A DNA stretch of 64,000 nt from Fremontodendron californicum (Eukaryota > Streptophyta > Magnoliopsida > Malvales > Malvaceae): contig JAULJL010000028.1 of the NCBI GenBank assembly GCA_030761205.1, forward strand, positions 13,002,001 to 13,066,000, in the 5' to 3' direction. Under the pieces are notes generated by a model. It was not told where the DNA came from. It ran no database searches and saw only the letters and a program-made list of their open reading frames with translations. Position numbers and translations under genes: made by a program. Of the stretch, positions 10,401-22,390 are shown piece after piece. Position 1 is the first letter of the stretch. Each line of letters opens with the position of its first letter.

Positions 10401-12275
10401 TTGGGTTGTGTATTGATGCAGAATAATCGGGTTATCGCTTATGCGTCGAGGCAGTTGAAGAAGCATGAGCAGAATTACCCTACTCACGATCTCGAGCTGG
10501 CGGCCATTATCTTTGCATTGAAGATATGGCGGCACTACTTGTACGGCCAGTCTTGCGAGATCTATACTGACCATAAGAGCCTCAAATACATATTCGATTA
10601 GTGAGAACTGAATCTGAGACAGAGAAGGTGATTAGAGCTACTCAAGGATTACAACTGCACCATTCTTTATCATCCTGGCAAGGCTAATGTAGTTGCGGAT
10701 ACCTTGAGTAGGAAATCTATGGGGAGTTTACCACAAGTGTCAGTACATCAGGCTTTTAGTCAGAGAAGTAAGAGAATGCCTGAATGATGTGGTAATGCTT
10801 AGTATCTCCGAGATAGGAGAAATGTTAGCTCATGTGCAAGTACGGTCATCATTGGTGGAAGAAGTAAAACAGTTGCAACATGATGATGGTTTCTGCATAG
10901 GGAAGATAGCCCAGGTTCGGCAAGGATTGTGTGAGAAGTTTAGTGTTGATGATGATGGTATATTATGGTTACAAGATCGCCTCGTGGTACTGATGGCGGG
11001 AGATATACGTCGTAGACTCCTCAAGGTAGCACATAGTTCATCCTATACCATGCATCCTGGTTCTGCCAAAATGTATCATGACTTACGAATACATTATTGG
11101 TGGGAAGGCATGAAAAAGGATGTGGCATATTTTGTGGTTAAAAGCTTGACATGCCAGCAAGTTAAGGCCGAACATCGAAAACCGACAGGTACACTTCAAA
11201 GTTTAGATATCCCCGAGTGGAAGTGGGACAAAATCACTATGGATTTGGTCATGGGGTTGCCTAGGACAGCCAAAGGATTCGACTTGATATGAGTGATAGT
11301 CGATAGATTGACCAAGACTGCACGCTTTTTGCCTGTGCGCATGACGTACACGACAGCTCAATATGCTAGACTATATTTGGACCGGATAGTGCCTATACAT
11401 GGAGTGCCCATTTCTATTGTATCAGACAGGGGCACACAGTTTACATCCAGGTTTTGGAGATCATTTCAGGAGGCATTGGGGACACAGCTGAGATTTAGTA
11501 CTGCTTTTCATCCCCACACCGATGGTCAGTCAGAGAGAACCATCCAGATTTTGGAGGACATGCTACGAGCATGCGTATTAGAGTTTGAGGGTAGCTGGGA
11601 CCAGCATCTGTCTACGCTTGAGTTTGCGTATAATAACAACTACCAAAGCAGCATACAGATGGCTCCATATGAAGCACTATATGGTCGAATATATAGATCT
11701 CCAGTAGGATGGTTTGAGGTTGGTGACCTCAGTTGTTGGGTCCAAATATGGTTAAGGATACCGTAAGTAAGGTGGAATTGATCCGTGACCGTTTGAGAGC
11801 AGCACAGAGTCGGCAAATATCCTATGCAGATAATAGACACCGAGAATTTGAGTTTGATGTCGGTGATCATGTATTTCTGAAAGTATCACCGTTTAAGGGC
11901 GTCATGAGATTTAGCGAGAGAGGGAAGCTGAGATCGAGGTATATTGGACCCTTTGAGATCCTTCGACGTCATGGGGCAGTAGCTTATGAGTTAGCCCTTC
12001 CTCTAGAGTTAGCCGCGGTACACCCTGTGTTTCATGTTTCCATGCTTCGAAAATACCTCCCTGATGACTCACATGTATTACAGTCGCCAGCTATAGAGGT
12101 AGATCCATGGATGACTTATGTGGAAGAACCTATAGCCATTTTGGATCGACAGGTGCAAAGAATCTGATCTAAAGAGATTCTTTCAGTGAAAGTTCTATGG
12201 AATCACCATGGGGAGGAGTAAGCTACTTGGGAACTTGAGACAGATATGAGACGTCAATATCCTCAACTGTTCTAG
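7476..12275 (+). pseudogene. Defective gag-pol polyprotein of element B
   Basis: The frame opens at ATG 7476 (MPPITRTRTRG) and ends at TAG 12273-12275. Gag covers ~7476-8690, with a basic N-terminus, a proline-rich linker, the retrotransposon gag core (~7900-8330) and a CCHC knuckle at ~8610-8650 (CFRCG, then PGHMKRDYP). Protease has LFDSGATHSF near 8930. Reverse transcriptase (~9570-10110) has LCIDYRQLNK and FIDDILVYSR. RNase H is ~10370-10600 (YCDAS, YTDHKSLKY). Integrase (~10780-11770) has the HHCC finger, with its first Cys replaced by Ser (KSLTCQQ), and core motifs IVDRLTK, SDRGTQF and HPHTDGQSER. The chromodomain runs to the stop. In-frame stops lie near 7842, 8077, 8625, 8859, 9537, 10599-10604, 10630 and 11290, one inside the knuckle. 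Frameshifts lie at ~10700 and ~11730. The copy is dead; most stops look like CAG to TAG or TGG to TGA changes. Confidence 0.95.
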
Positions 12276-12350
12276 GAATAGGTTCGTAAACTTTTAAATA
12301 TACTATTTGTGAAGTTTTTACGGGTATGAAAATTCGAGGATGAATTTTTC

Positions 12351-12364
12351 TAAGGGGGGAGAAT
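12351..12364 (+). other. Polypurine tract of element B
   Basis: TAAGGGGGGAGAAT sits directly before the second LTR start (TGTAAGACC) and is the expected plus-strand primer site. Confidence 0.8.
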
Positions 12365-14763
12365 TGTAAGACCCTCGAATTGGCCATAAAAAGTATGTGG
12401 CTCGACCTTGTGTCCGTATAAGATAGTTGGATGTGAAAAATATATTAAAATGGATTAAAAGTCAAAATTTGACATTTTTGATTAAGTCGGCTTAAATCGG
12501 GCAATTACCGGGAGCTCATCGAGATGATAATTCTACGCAGAACGAAAGAGAATATTCACAAATATTGAACAACCATGTTTACAAGTCTTATTTACCAATG
12601 TGCCATTCAAGCCTTGATTATACATTAACCATGCATGCAAGCAAAAATTACATTACATGCCATTGCATGTAATAGTATTTGTATACTAAGATTAATCCTT
12701 AACCCTTGAGTAACCAAGAATCACGCCACCCATAGGTTTCCATCTTCTTCAAAATGCATGATTTCTATTCTCTCACAAAAAGAAAAGCCATGGAAGTTCT
12801 CTAACTTCTCACTAAAAAAAAAAATAAAAAAATTCAAGCCTTAAACACAAATTCTAGCTAAGATTTTAGTAAAATCTCACCATATACTATCTAGGATTGT
12901 TGTAGAGATTATTAGTCTAGTATTGCATGTAGAATTTTACATGTTTTGGTGAGAGAAAACCCTTGACCAAACCTCTTTATTGAACCACCACCAAATCCGC
13001 CACCAGTCTCCACCACCTAAGGTAGTTCGCCATCGTAGGACACCACCAAAAGACTATCCATGGCCTTGCATGAGAGGGAAAAGCTTTGGAGGGCCTTAAA
13101 ACCTTTAGGCCGTGAGCTTTGAGCCACCACAAGTGGTGGTCCGCCACCACACACGGCAAGGCTACCATTCCCTTGCCTCGGTGTAAAGTCGCTTAAGCAA
13201 AAGTCGACTTAAAAGCTTCATCGTGAAACAAATCGAGGTACACGAATTAGCGGAGTTCACTGTCCAAAGAGCTCCGGAGCGTAGAGCTTAGCACTTCGCC
13301 GCTAGGCGCACTGTGAGTAAACGTCGTAGAAATATTTATCGAAGTATTAGTATGGATTAAATGTTTATTGGTGATGATACAGTGAAATTATATGTGATTG
13401 ATTAAGAGTTTATATTAAATGATCATGTTATTGTTGGATATATTGATCATATTTTTGTTGTGGTGACATTATTAGTGGTTTAAAGTGTTGTAGGATATAT
13501 TTATGGTTGGAATTTATTACTATTGTGGTGATTGGAGACGAATCATTAAAGGTCGGATTAATTTAGAGATTTAGCTATTATGGTATCTACTTTGAAATAT
13601 TATAGCGTAATTAAAGGCTATGTTAAGAAGTTTACACAATAATATATATATATATTTTTTAAATATATTTTTTAGTGTGACGAGGCTATAATACGACCTG
13701 TATTATTGGATAAGTTATCGAAAACTTAGAGGGTTAGTAAAGTTAGAAAGGTCCTCGTGAAAGGCACTAAGTCCAATGTCTTGAAATTGCTTCATAAAGA
13801 GCGATAAGGATCAGCTAGATAAAGGCGGCCGGCCGTATGGCGCCGTATTATAATTGCAAATGAAAAGTGAGGATATATATTTATATATATAATCATATTT
13901 GGATGGATGCTTTTGTACATGGTGGTCATGTATTGTTTTGTAGGTGCTTCGTGCCCTACCGTTTTGTATGAGCCTTCATGCCCTATCGTATTGTAGGTGC
14001 CTTTAGGTCCTACCGTTTGTGGAGTTATTATGCTTTACCGTTGAGTAAGAGCTTCGAGCCCTACCGTATTGTAGGAGTATATATGTCCTACTGTTTCATT
14101 TCCATTCATAAGATATATATATGTCAGAAATATGGTATAGATATTGTATAAACTATGTTTATGAGCCTTTCGGTAATGCTTTAATAACCCTGCATTTGCT
14201 CATTGAATCCGTATGACTCATCCTTCAATTTATTTTTCTTTTTCAGATACTGATAGAGCTGGTCCCTCATCCGCCCCGACTGCTTAGTCTATGCTGCTTA
14301 TTGGTGAACACGACATTTCGTTTTGACGAGGTGAGTTGGTATCATGAAGGAGATATTATTAGTACAGTCATCGAGGAGTGTCGCATGTGCATTGATATGG
14401 TAGTGTTTTATGGCATCGGCGATGCCGGTTTATTACTGTATATATTTTTAACTTTGTTGGTCACGGAGACCAAATATCGTAAATGTTTTAAGCATATAAA
14501 AATATTATGTTTGTGAAAAATATATGACTTAAATTATGTCGAATCCGCTACGGGGCATCTCGGTTACTCATATGGGAGGTGTCCTAACCGGGATGTCATG
14601 AGTTACATATTGGATTGTTATTTGCTGAATTACAGGTTTGGTAACTCTCCTAAAACAGGGGAGGTTATGTCAAAATTTTGTTAGAATTATATTGTCGTAG
14701 GCTTCGAAGACAAAGGTGATTCTTGTTTCTAGCCGGTCACATGCTCGGTTTTGGACTGTGAAA
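12365..14763 (+). repeat. 3' LTR of element B
   Basis: 2399 bp, starting TGTAAGACCCTCGAATTGG and ending CTGTGAAA, followed by the GAATC target duplication. It is homologous to 4872-7262 along its whole length, with scattered substitutions and small indels. Confidence 0.95.
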
Positions 14764-14768
14764 GAATC
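14764..14768. other. Target site duplication of element B, right copy (GAATC)
   Basis: Exact match to 4867-4871 on the other side of element B. The LTR sequence of element A resumes here. Confidence 0.85.
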
Positions 14769-17462
14769 CTCATCCAATGGCCAAGAATAGAATAGCACAA
14801 CTCATCCAAGGGTAGGCACTCAAAGGGCCAAGCAAGGGAGTGCATGGGATTAGTCCTCTTTTTCATCTAAGGGCTGAGGTTATTACAAGGGCTGAGTACA
14901 CATCTTAAGGGCTGTTATCAATTGGCAAGATGACATTTTTATGTTGTCATGAAAATATCTTAATCTAAGGGCCAAGATTGGAGGAGAAAAAGTGCAAAAA
15001 TCATCCAATGGTTGAGGGGCCATTCGGCCAAGCATGAGAGAGGGGGGGAATGTTTTATTTTTCCTTATGTGGTTGAGCATTTGAGGGGGGAGGTCAGTAG
15101 CTAATGGAGAAAAGAAAAGGTTTTTGAAAAAAAGAAAGAAAGCTTTTGTTAAGGTAGCCATTCTACCATTGCTACTGCATTTTTTCTTCTTCTTCCTCAT
15201 GCTTTATTTCTTGTTTTCCATGTGACTTCCTACCATTTTTTTTACATCTTTCTTGTTGTTCTTTCTTTTCAAAAAATAAATAAAACAATGGTTAGGCTTC
15301 ATGATCTTGATGAAAATCAAGTGATAATGGTTAGGGTAGGCTTTGTCCAATATACCAACCATGGAGCTCATCTCCATATTTTTTTTACCTTAGTTATTTT
15401 TTATGATTTTGAGGTTGAAAAGGCTTCATGACCTTGATGAAAATCAAGAGATAATGGTTAAGGGGGCTTTGTCCAATGCACCAACCATGGAGCTCATCTC
15501 TTTGTTATTTATCTGCTTACTTTAACTTGCTTATTTCTATTATTGTTTATCTTTATGTATATTTATATTCTTGCTAACCATCTTGTTCTTTTGACTTGTC
15601 ATATTTTTGCATCTTGGGGCTATTTTTGTATAGTTTAGGCCATTTCCATTTTTCATATCATCTTCCATAGCATTTAGTTAGGTCATTTTACATTACATTT
15701 TTCACAACATTTTGGTTCCTAGGCCATTTGGCCATGTGTATTTTCTCTAAGCTTTAGGTCATTTTTCTAGGCCATGATATTTGCTATTTCATTTAAACTT
15801 TAGGCCATTTTTATTATTCCATGTCATTTAAGCATTAGGCCATTTTCATATGCCAATTTATTTTTCCATGACATTTAGACATTAGGCCATTTTCATATGC
15901 CATGTCATTTTACAAGTCATTTAAGCATTAGGCCACTTTCATATGCCAAGTTATTTTTCCATGAAATTTAGACATTAGGCCATTTTCATATGCCATGTCA
16001 TTTCACATGTCATTTAGCTTTAGGCCATTTTTATTATTCCATGTCATTTTACATGTCATTTAAGCATTAGGCTATTTTCATATGCCATGTTGTTTTTCCA
16101 TGACATTTAGACATTAGGCCATTTTCATATACCATGTCATTTCCGATGTCATTTAGGCACTAGGACATTTTCATTATTCCATGTCATTTGCCATGTCATT
16201 TAGACACTAGGTCATGCATATTAAGTTAGGATAGCATTTATTGTCATTCAAACTCATGCTAGGCATTTAGGTTTTTTATGCCATGCATTTTCCATATCAC
16301 TAGACTTTAAACCATGCATTTCATGCATTCACTTTGCTGTGTTTTCATGCATTCCATGTCATGCCACATGATTTATGACTTAGGCCAATCAATGGCTCAA
16401 AGTCATGCTTACTTGAGCATACTTGTGGAAAATTAAAGGGTTGTCATTTAGATTATATTCCATGTCATTTAGATTATATTCCATGTCATTTAGGTTTAAT
16501 CATTTACATTTGCCATGTCATTTAAATCATTTTATTCCATTTAGAATATACCATGTTACTTAGGTTATTTCCTTTCATATAGAATATATTATGTCATTTA
16601 GGATATCTCATTTCATTTAGAATATTAGGTAATTTAAATCATTTCATCTCATTTAGAATATGCTATGCCTTTTGAATTATGTCATAACATTTAGGTTGCA
16701 TTGTATTATCTAGACGTTGCTATGTCATTTTATTTATGTCACACATGTTCATATTCATTTTTTAAATGTTTTTAAAAAGATAAGGATTTTCAATAAAATA
16801 AAGATATTCCCGAGTTAAAATAATTCATGAGTTCTCTACCGAGTTTGCTGGAGAGAATGTCATCAATTATTATTAATAAAGGAATATCTTTCTTTAAAAA
16901 AAAAAAAGAATGATTCGGAAAATTTTCCAAATAAATATAAATTTCTATATTTTTTCAATTTTGTCGGGGAATATAGGAAAATTTTGAATTAACAAATTCC
17001 GGATAATTTTCAATTAAAAATGGAATTATTTTTCTTTAGATTGAGAATTAACTTGAAATACTAAATTAAAAACCAACTTTTTTACCGAGACTTGAGATAA
17101 CACATGACTAATAAGGTATCGTTTTATACAAGCATTGTGGGGGTGCTAATCCTTCCCCGTACGTAACCAAGTCCCGAACCCGATTCTTCGATTTTCTCTG
17201 GTTTATAACGCAGACTTGAAATTGGTTTTAAAAATGTTTTAATTAATTTTAAAATATTTTATAAAATCGGTTTTAATAGGTGGCTGATCACACCTAGCTA
17301 AAAAAGATTGGTGGCGACTCCATATCTTTTTTCAAGGTTATTTTCAAAACCTTCATTTTTAAAGAGGAATTAAGTCGACTTTTCCTCGATTATTTAATGT
17401 CATGCTTAACGAATAATAAAGTCTTGCGATGAGACTGTGTTGTTATTTTTTAGGTTGCGACA
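14769..17462 (+). repeat. 3' LTR of element A, second part
   Basis: Continuation of the A LTR after element B. It completes the ~187-bp tandem repeats (to ~15010), passes through T-rich and CTT-rich sequence, contains a 47-bp tandem array at ~15770-16230, and ends GGTTGCGACA at 17453-17462. The last ~650 bases match, in reverse complement, the 19694-20340 end of the C LTR, including the TCATGAATTATTTTAACTCG block. The DNA directly after it (CTAAT at 17463) belongs to element E. Confidence 0.9.
15770..16230 (+). repeat. ~47-bp tandem array in the A LTR
   Basis: About ten diverged copies of a 46-47-bp unit built around TAGGCCATTTTCATATGCCA and ATGTCATTTAGACAT. The matching part of C's LTRs (~21600-21960) has the same words (TGGCCTAGACCTAA, ATGCATGACA) but no regular array, so the array grew in the A lineage. 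Confidence 0.8.
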
Positions 17463-17701
17463 CTAATGCCCCGTCTTGGCAATACGATGACCAGGAACTG
17501 TTTTAGGAACATGGATTTGATGCATAAAGATCTCACAATTATAACTCTTTATAATTCCTTTGCAAGGCATTTATGTTCCTTGGGTTTCATCTAATTTATT
17601 ACTTAATAACTATTATTATCATACTAACATGAAGGAAAACCTTGTATCACTAAGGAATAGTGATAGGTCCAATCTGATTGGCTCTAGAGCATATACCAAC
17701 A
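17463..17701 (-). repeat. Left (3') LTR fragment of copia element E
   Basis: Aligns with 41435-41703 (TGATGCATAAAGATCTCACA here versus TGATGCATAAGGATCTCATA there) and ends ATACCAACA. Read on the minus strand the LTR starts TGTTGGTATATGCTCTAGAG, a typical copia LTR start. The rest of this LTR lies beyond the left window edge because element A is inserted in it. Confidence 0.8.
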
Positions 17702-17715
17702 CTCTCCCACTTGCA
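17702..17715 (-). other. Polypurine tract of element E
   Basis: Minus strand TGCAAGTGGGAGAG directly before the LTR start TGTTGG. This is the expected position and composition for plus-strand priming in a copia element. Confidence 0.7.
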
Positions 17716-17779
17716 CTTGAGACAATCAAATTGCTTAAGTGCCACTTGTGAGAATATGCTTGGTCATATTCATGATAAT

Positions 17780-17784
17780 CTTAT
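17780..17784. other. Target site duplication of solo LTR D, left copy (CTTAT)
   Basis: CTTAT precedes TGTAGACACTTAATTTTG. The same CTTAT follows the other end of D at 37816-37820. With D and C removed, element E reads continuously. Confidence 0.85.
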
Positions 17785-18059
17785 TGTAGACACTTAATTT
17801 TGGCCGGGCTTTTAATCAAGGTACGTTTTTCTTCAAATTTGAGCTCTTAAATTTACCTTAATTTCATGGTTTAGTGGCTTGACACTTGGGTTCAGCAAGG
17901 TGGGCAAAGCCCGTTTTGATACTTTGATTTGAAAAGTCAACAAATTCAAAGAGGAAAAAGTCAACTTTAAAAAATCAAGATTAAAAAGGGAAATTGAATG
18001 TTGAAGAGGTAATCTTGAGAAATTGGAGAGCCATGGTTAAGTTGGAGGGGGCGAGATTG

Positions 18060-18330
18060 AAGCCATTAAAGAGGCAAAAATGGGAAACTTGGTGGAAGAT
18101 GTAAGCCTAATTTTTAAAGAGCCAAGTGATAGGAAATTTGGTGGGAGCTGGAAGCTCATTTTTTTATCCAAGTGGTAGGAAATTTGGTGGAAGATGGAGG
18201 CCCAATTCTTAAAATCCAAGTTGTAGGAAATTTGGTGGAAGTTGGAAGCCCATTTTTTATTTAAGTGGTAGGAGACTTGTTGGAAGATAGAGGCCCATTT
18301 TTTATCCAAGTAGTAGGAAGTTGGGTAGGA
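18060..18330 (+). repeat. ~60-bp tandem repeats in solo LTR D
   Basis: About five copies of a unit with GTAGGAAATTTGGTGGAAGA and GGCCCAATTTTT. The minus-strand frame at 18037-18429 is only a read-through of this repeat (recurring SYHLDKKW-like translation) and is not a gene. Confidence 0.8.
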
Positions 18331-19688
18331 AGATGAGCCCAACTTTGTAAAAGAAAATGATGGAAGGCCCAACTTTAAAGGTCCAAGGAAGGCCCAATGT
18401 TCAAGTCCAAGTAGAGAATTGGATGACAAATATTTGTAATTAAAAAAGAAATGGAGGGGTAAAAAAAGAATTTACATGAGGTAAACTTGTAATAAAATGG
18501 AAGAGTGGAGGATGCTCTTGGAAGGCCAAATGGCAACTTAGTAAATAAGTTAATGAGTCACATAATGAGGAACATGACTCATCAAGTTGTACGTGAGTTG
18601 GCATTGACTAGCCAATAGGAATTAAATTTGGGGACCAAGATGGAATAGGATTGGCTAGCCAATGAGAGGTGAACTTAATGAGGAAGGCTTGATGGTCATT
18701 GGCTAAGAAAAGAGGAGGTGCTAAGTGGCTAAAAAAAAGGAAAGATCTAGAGGAAGATAGCTAGGCCATATTCGGCCAACCAAAAAAAGGAGAGAAAAAA
18801 AAAGCCATTTTGGAGATTGAGCTATTCTAGAAAAAAAAAAAAAAGAGAAAGGAAGGAAAAAAAAAAAAGAGGAGAGAAGAGAAGAGAAGAGAAGAGAAAA
18901 AAGAAAAAGAGATCAGAAAAAGAAAGGTTTTCATCTTTGTTGGAAAAGCTAGAAGGTAGTTTCTTGTTTTTCTTTTCTTGATTCTTTGTTTTTAAAGTTT
19001 GGTTTTTTTCTTCTTCTCATGATTAGAAGTTTTAAAAAGGTTTTAAAAATACTATTTTTTCTCTTCTCTTTTCAAGCTTTAAAATAGTTCTTAAAAAACG
19101 TTTTCTCAAAAAAAAAAATGATGACTCTTTCCTTCTTTTTTAAAAGAAAATTGTTTTAAGTTTCTTTGACATTTGCAAAATAAAATATAGTACGAGTTTA
19201 TTTGTCTTCATGAATGTTGTTGTGTTTTTTGCTACTTGATTATGTTCATGTTGATTGCCTTGAAATTGGTCTATATGGTGTATGTTTCATGTGGTTGTTT
19301 TCATTCGTGTTATGGTGGATTTTTTAGACAAAGTTAGGTTATGAGCTTGATGATCCTAAGCCTTTAGGCTTTAGGTGATAGTTGAGCCGAATTTGCAATC
19401 CATGAGGCCAACTTTGAGCCAACCTCTTTGTTCTACAAAAAAAATGTTTTTCAAAATATTCCCAATGGATTTTGGTTTGGATTAGTTAATGGTCCATGAC
19501 CAAGGTCTTGTTTTTCCTAAGTGTTGGGTATACTAAAGTTTGAAGGTTCGATATGGAGATTGAGGGCTACATGAGTCTAGGCTTTTTTGCTAAAATAAAA
19601 AACTATTTTAAAGTCCCAAAGACCATGTTGGCCGAACCACGCGAGGGGGTTTCAAAGCCATTATTTTCGGTTTTCAAGGTTCACAAAC

Positions 19689-19693
19689 AAGGT
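19689..19693. other. Target site duplication of element C, left copy (AAGGT)
   Basis: AAGGT directly before TGTCGCAACC. It matches AAGGT at 36317-36321 after the opposite end of C. Confidence 0.9.
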
Positions 19694-22246
19694 TGTCGCA
19701 ACCTAAAAAATAACGACGAGTCTCATCGCAAGACTTTATTATTCGTTAGGCGTGACATTTAAAAAAAAAAATCGAGGAAAAGTCGACTTAATTCCTCTAG
19801 AAAAATTAAGGTTTTGAAAATGACCTTAAAAAAGACATGGAGTCGCCACCAATCTTTTTTAGCTAGGTGTGATCGGCCACCTATTAAAACCGGTTTTATA
19901 AATATTTTAAAAATTCATTAAAACATTTTAAAAACCAATTTCAAGTCTGCGTTTTAAAACCAGAGAAATCAAAGAAGCGGGTTCGGGAGTCGGTTACGTG
20001 CGGGGAAGGATTAGCACCCCCACAACGCCCGTATAAATCGGTACCTTATTAATCATGAATTATCTCAAGTCTCGGTAAAGATTGGTTTTAAATTTAGTAT
20101 TTCAAGTTAATCCCCAATTTAAAGAAAAATAATTCAATTTTTATTTGAAAATGATTCGGAATTTATAAATTCAAAATTTTCCTATATTCCCCAACAAACA
20201 TGGCAAAATATAGAAATTTTTATTAGTTTTGAAAAACTTTCCGAATCATTCTCTTTTTTTTTTTTGAAAGAAAGATATTCTTTTATTAATGATAATTGAT
20301 GATATTCCCTCCAGCAAACCCGGTAGAGAACTCATGAATTATTTTAACTCGGGAATATCTTTATTTTTTATTGAAAAATCATTATCCTTTTGAAAACATT
20401 TTAAAAGATATGAATATGTATATGCATGACATAAATAAAATGACATAGCAAAATCTAAATAATATAATGCAACCTAAATGGCATGGCAAACATGAATGAT
20501 ATGGCATATAATTTAAATGACATGGAATAAAATAATGCTATCATATAATATGCATGAAAATAAAAATGCAATGCATGAAATGTATTTTTTCCTTTAATTA
20601 AGGAAATCCGTATATCTAAAAAGATATCCGGCTACCTTAGGAAAATATGTCAAATTAAATATTCTAAAACCAAAATACTTTGTGATTGTTTGAAAACAAT
20701 TTTGAAAAGCTTGAATTAACAATAAAAACTGGGCTAAAAATTTTTAAATGGCTCTAATTTCCTAAGTTTAAAAAATCCGGACTTGACTACCCTTATCTCG
20801 GGACTTGAAAAACCATTTTTAGTGTTTAAAAGGCTTAGAAATCACCCTAAGTCAGTAGCTAACCCTCCTAATCAGCCCACTCTAAGTAGATTAACCAAAA
20901 CAGAAAATTGGTTTTTCTTTAAATTCAATTCTGACTCCATTGTCCAGTTTTAATCCACGATTTTTTACCCTATTTTTAAAAATTCCAAAAATTCTGAAAA
21001 CATTACTGGAGACTCAAGACATGTAAAACTACACGAGAAAAAATCGGCTTAATTTTTTGAACAAAGATGAATTCCCAGGAAAACCAGAGATGTACGAGTT
21101 TTTGGAGGAGAAAAAACTGCTTTGTTTTTCTTTAAAATCAATTCTGACTTCACTGTCCAGTTTTAATCCACGATTTTTTATCCTATTTTTAAAAATTCCA
21201 AAAATTCTAAAAAAAATACTGGAGACTCAGGACATGTAAAACTACACGATGAAAAATTTTCTTAATTTTCTGATCAAAGATGAATTCCCAGAAAAATCAG
21301 AGATGTACGAGTTTTTTGAAAAAAAACTGAAAAAAACTGCTTTGCCAACACATTTTTTTTTTGTCCTTGATAAAATCATTTAAAAATCAAAAGAAAAATA
21401 TTTGAAACTCATAAAATGACTTGAAAGCAGTAGCTAGGACTTTTTGAAAGTTAGATAAAAATTGGCTAAGTAAAAAAAATCACAAAGGTAGAATAATCAA
21501 TTTGACAAACTTAATTTTCCACAAGTGTGCTCAAGAGAGCATGATCTTGAACCATTAATTGGCTCAAGTCATTATTCAAGTGGCATGAACATGAAATGCA
21601 TGAAACAATGCAGCAAACATAATGCATGAAATGCATGGATCTAAACCTAAATGTAAGGAAAATGCATGACACAAATAATATGGCCTAGACCTAACATGAA
21701 CTTGCATGACATTTAATGTAACCTAGACCTAAGACATGCATGGCATTTTCACAAACACTTGGTATGCTAGCATGAAAAACTAAGTCATAACACAAAAATC
21801 ACACAAGCATTTTCACAAACACTTAATATGCTAAATCTAAAACATGCTCACTAAGATATAAAACAAGAATCATGCAAAGAATCACACAAGCATTTTCACA
21901 AACACTTAATATGCTAACTCTAAAACATGCTCAAATTTAAACAACATGAAAACAGAAAATTAAAAATGCAAAAACATGATATCTAAGACATAAATGGCAA
22001 CAAACAAAGCAACCAAATTAAATATAACTTAAGAACATGAAATAACATAATATTTAAAACATCAAAAATAAAGAAAATAGCATAAACAATATGGTAAAAT
22101 GAATCAAAAACAACAACTTAAAATAAATAATGTAGGCCATTTGGCCATGGTGAGTTTATTGTAAAAACAAAATGTAAGAAAAATATACTTAAGAAAGGAA
22201 ATGAAGGAAGAACAAGAAACATTATTTTAAAATGAAAACTCACCAA

Positions 22247-22390
22247 GTAGCTTTTGAATGGATTAAGCTATAAACCCTCAGAGTAGCTTTTGAACGGATT
22301 AAGCTATAAACCCTCAGAGTAGCTTTTGAACGGATTAAGCTATAAACCATCAGAGTAGCTTTTGAACGGATTAAGCTACAAACCCTCTCA
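22247..22390 (-). repeat. 36-bp tandem repeat (4 copies) in C 3' LTR
   Basis: Four head-to-tail copies of a 36-bp unit starting GTAGCTTTTGAACGGATTAA at 22247, 22283, 22319 and 22355. The array is also present in the other LTR (34692-34835). It lies ~100 bp downstream of the TATA box in element orientation, so it would be part of the transcript leader. Confidence 0.95.

Larger units (their letters stand above)
4872..14763 (+). mobile_element. Tekay/Del-type chromovirus (Ty3/gypsy) element B, complete but defective
   Basis: Full-length LTR retrotransposon of ~9.9 kb inserted in the 3' LTR of element A. It comprises LTR 4872-7262, a primer-binding site TGGTATCAGAG at 7267-7277 (complement of initiator tRNA-Met), gag, protease, reverse transcriptase, RNase H, integrase and chromodomain in this order, a polypurine tract at ~12351-12364 and LTR 12365-14763. 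The domain order with integrase last and a C-terminal chromodomain marks a chromovirus; the gag and chromodomain tail resemble the Tekay/Del lineage. The coding region carries many stops and two frameshifts, so it cannot make a working polyprotein. LTR ends read GTGATA and GTGAAA rather than the usual CA, probably by point mutation. Confidence 0.95.
17785..19693 (+). repeat. Tat-type solo LTR D, first part
   Basis: Starts TGTAGACACTTAATTTTGGCC, the terminal sequence of the Tat LTRs in A and C, but the body is clearly diverged, so it is another subfamily. It contains two AGTCAAC motifs (~17935-17965), a ~60-bp tandem array (18060-18330), a purine-rich GAGAA microsatellite near 18880, and breaks at AAGGT 19689-19693 where element C is inserted. 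It resumes at 36322. Confidence 0.85.

Noticed and set aside
18037..18429. 130-residue minus-strand frame with recurring FHQISYHLDKKW-like blocks
   Set aside because: Read-through of the ~60-bp tandem repeat in solo LTR D.
21057..21239. Frame duplicated almost exactly at 33505-33720; likewise 22583-22804/35027-35248 and 23418-23627/35863-36072
   Set aside because: The duplication is simply the two LTRs of element C. The frames have no domain and lie in U3/R-U5 sequence.
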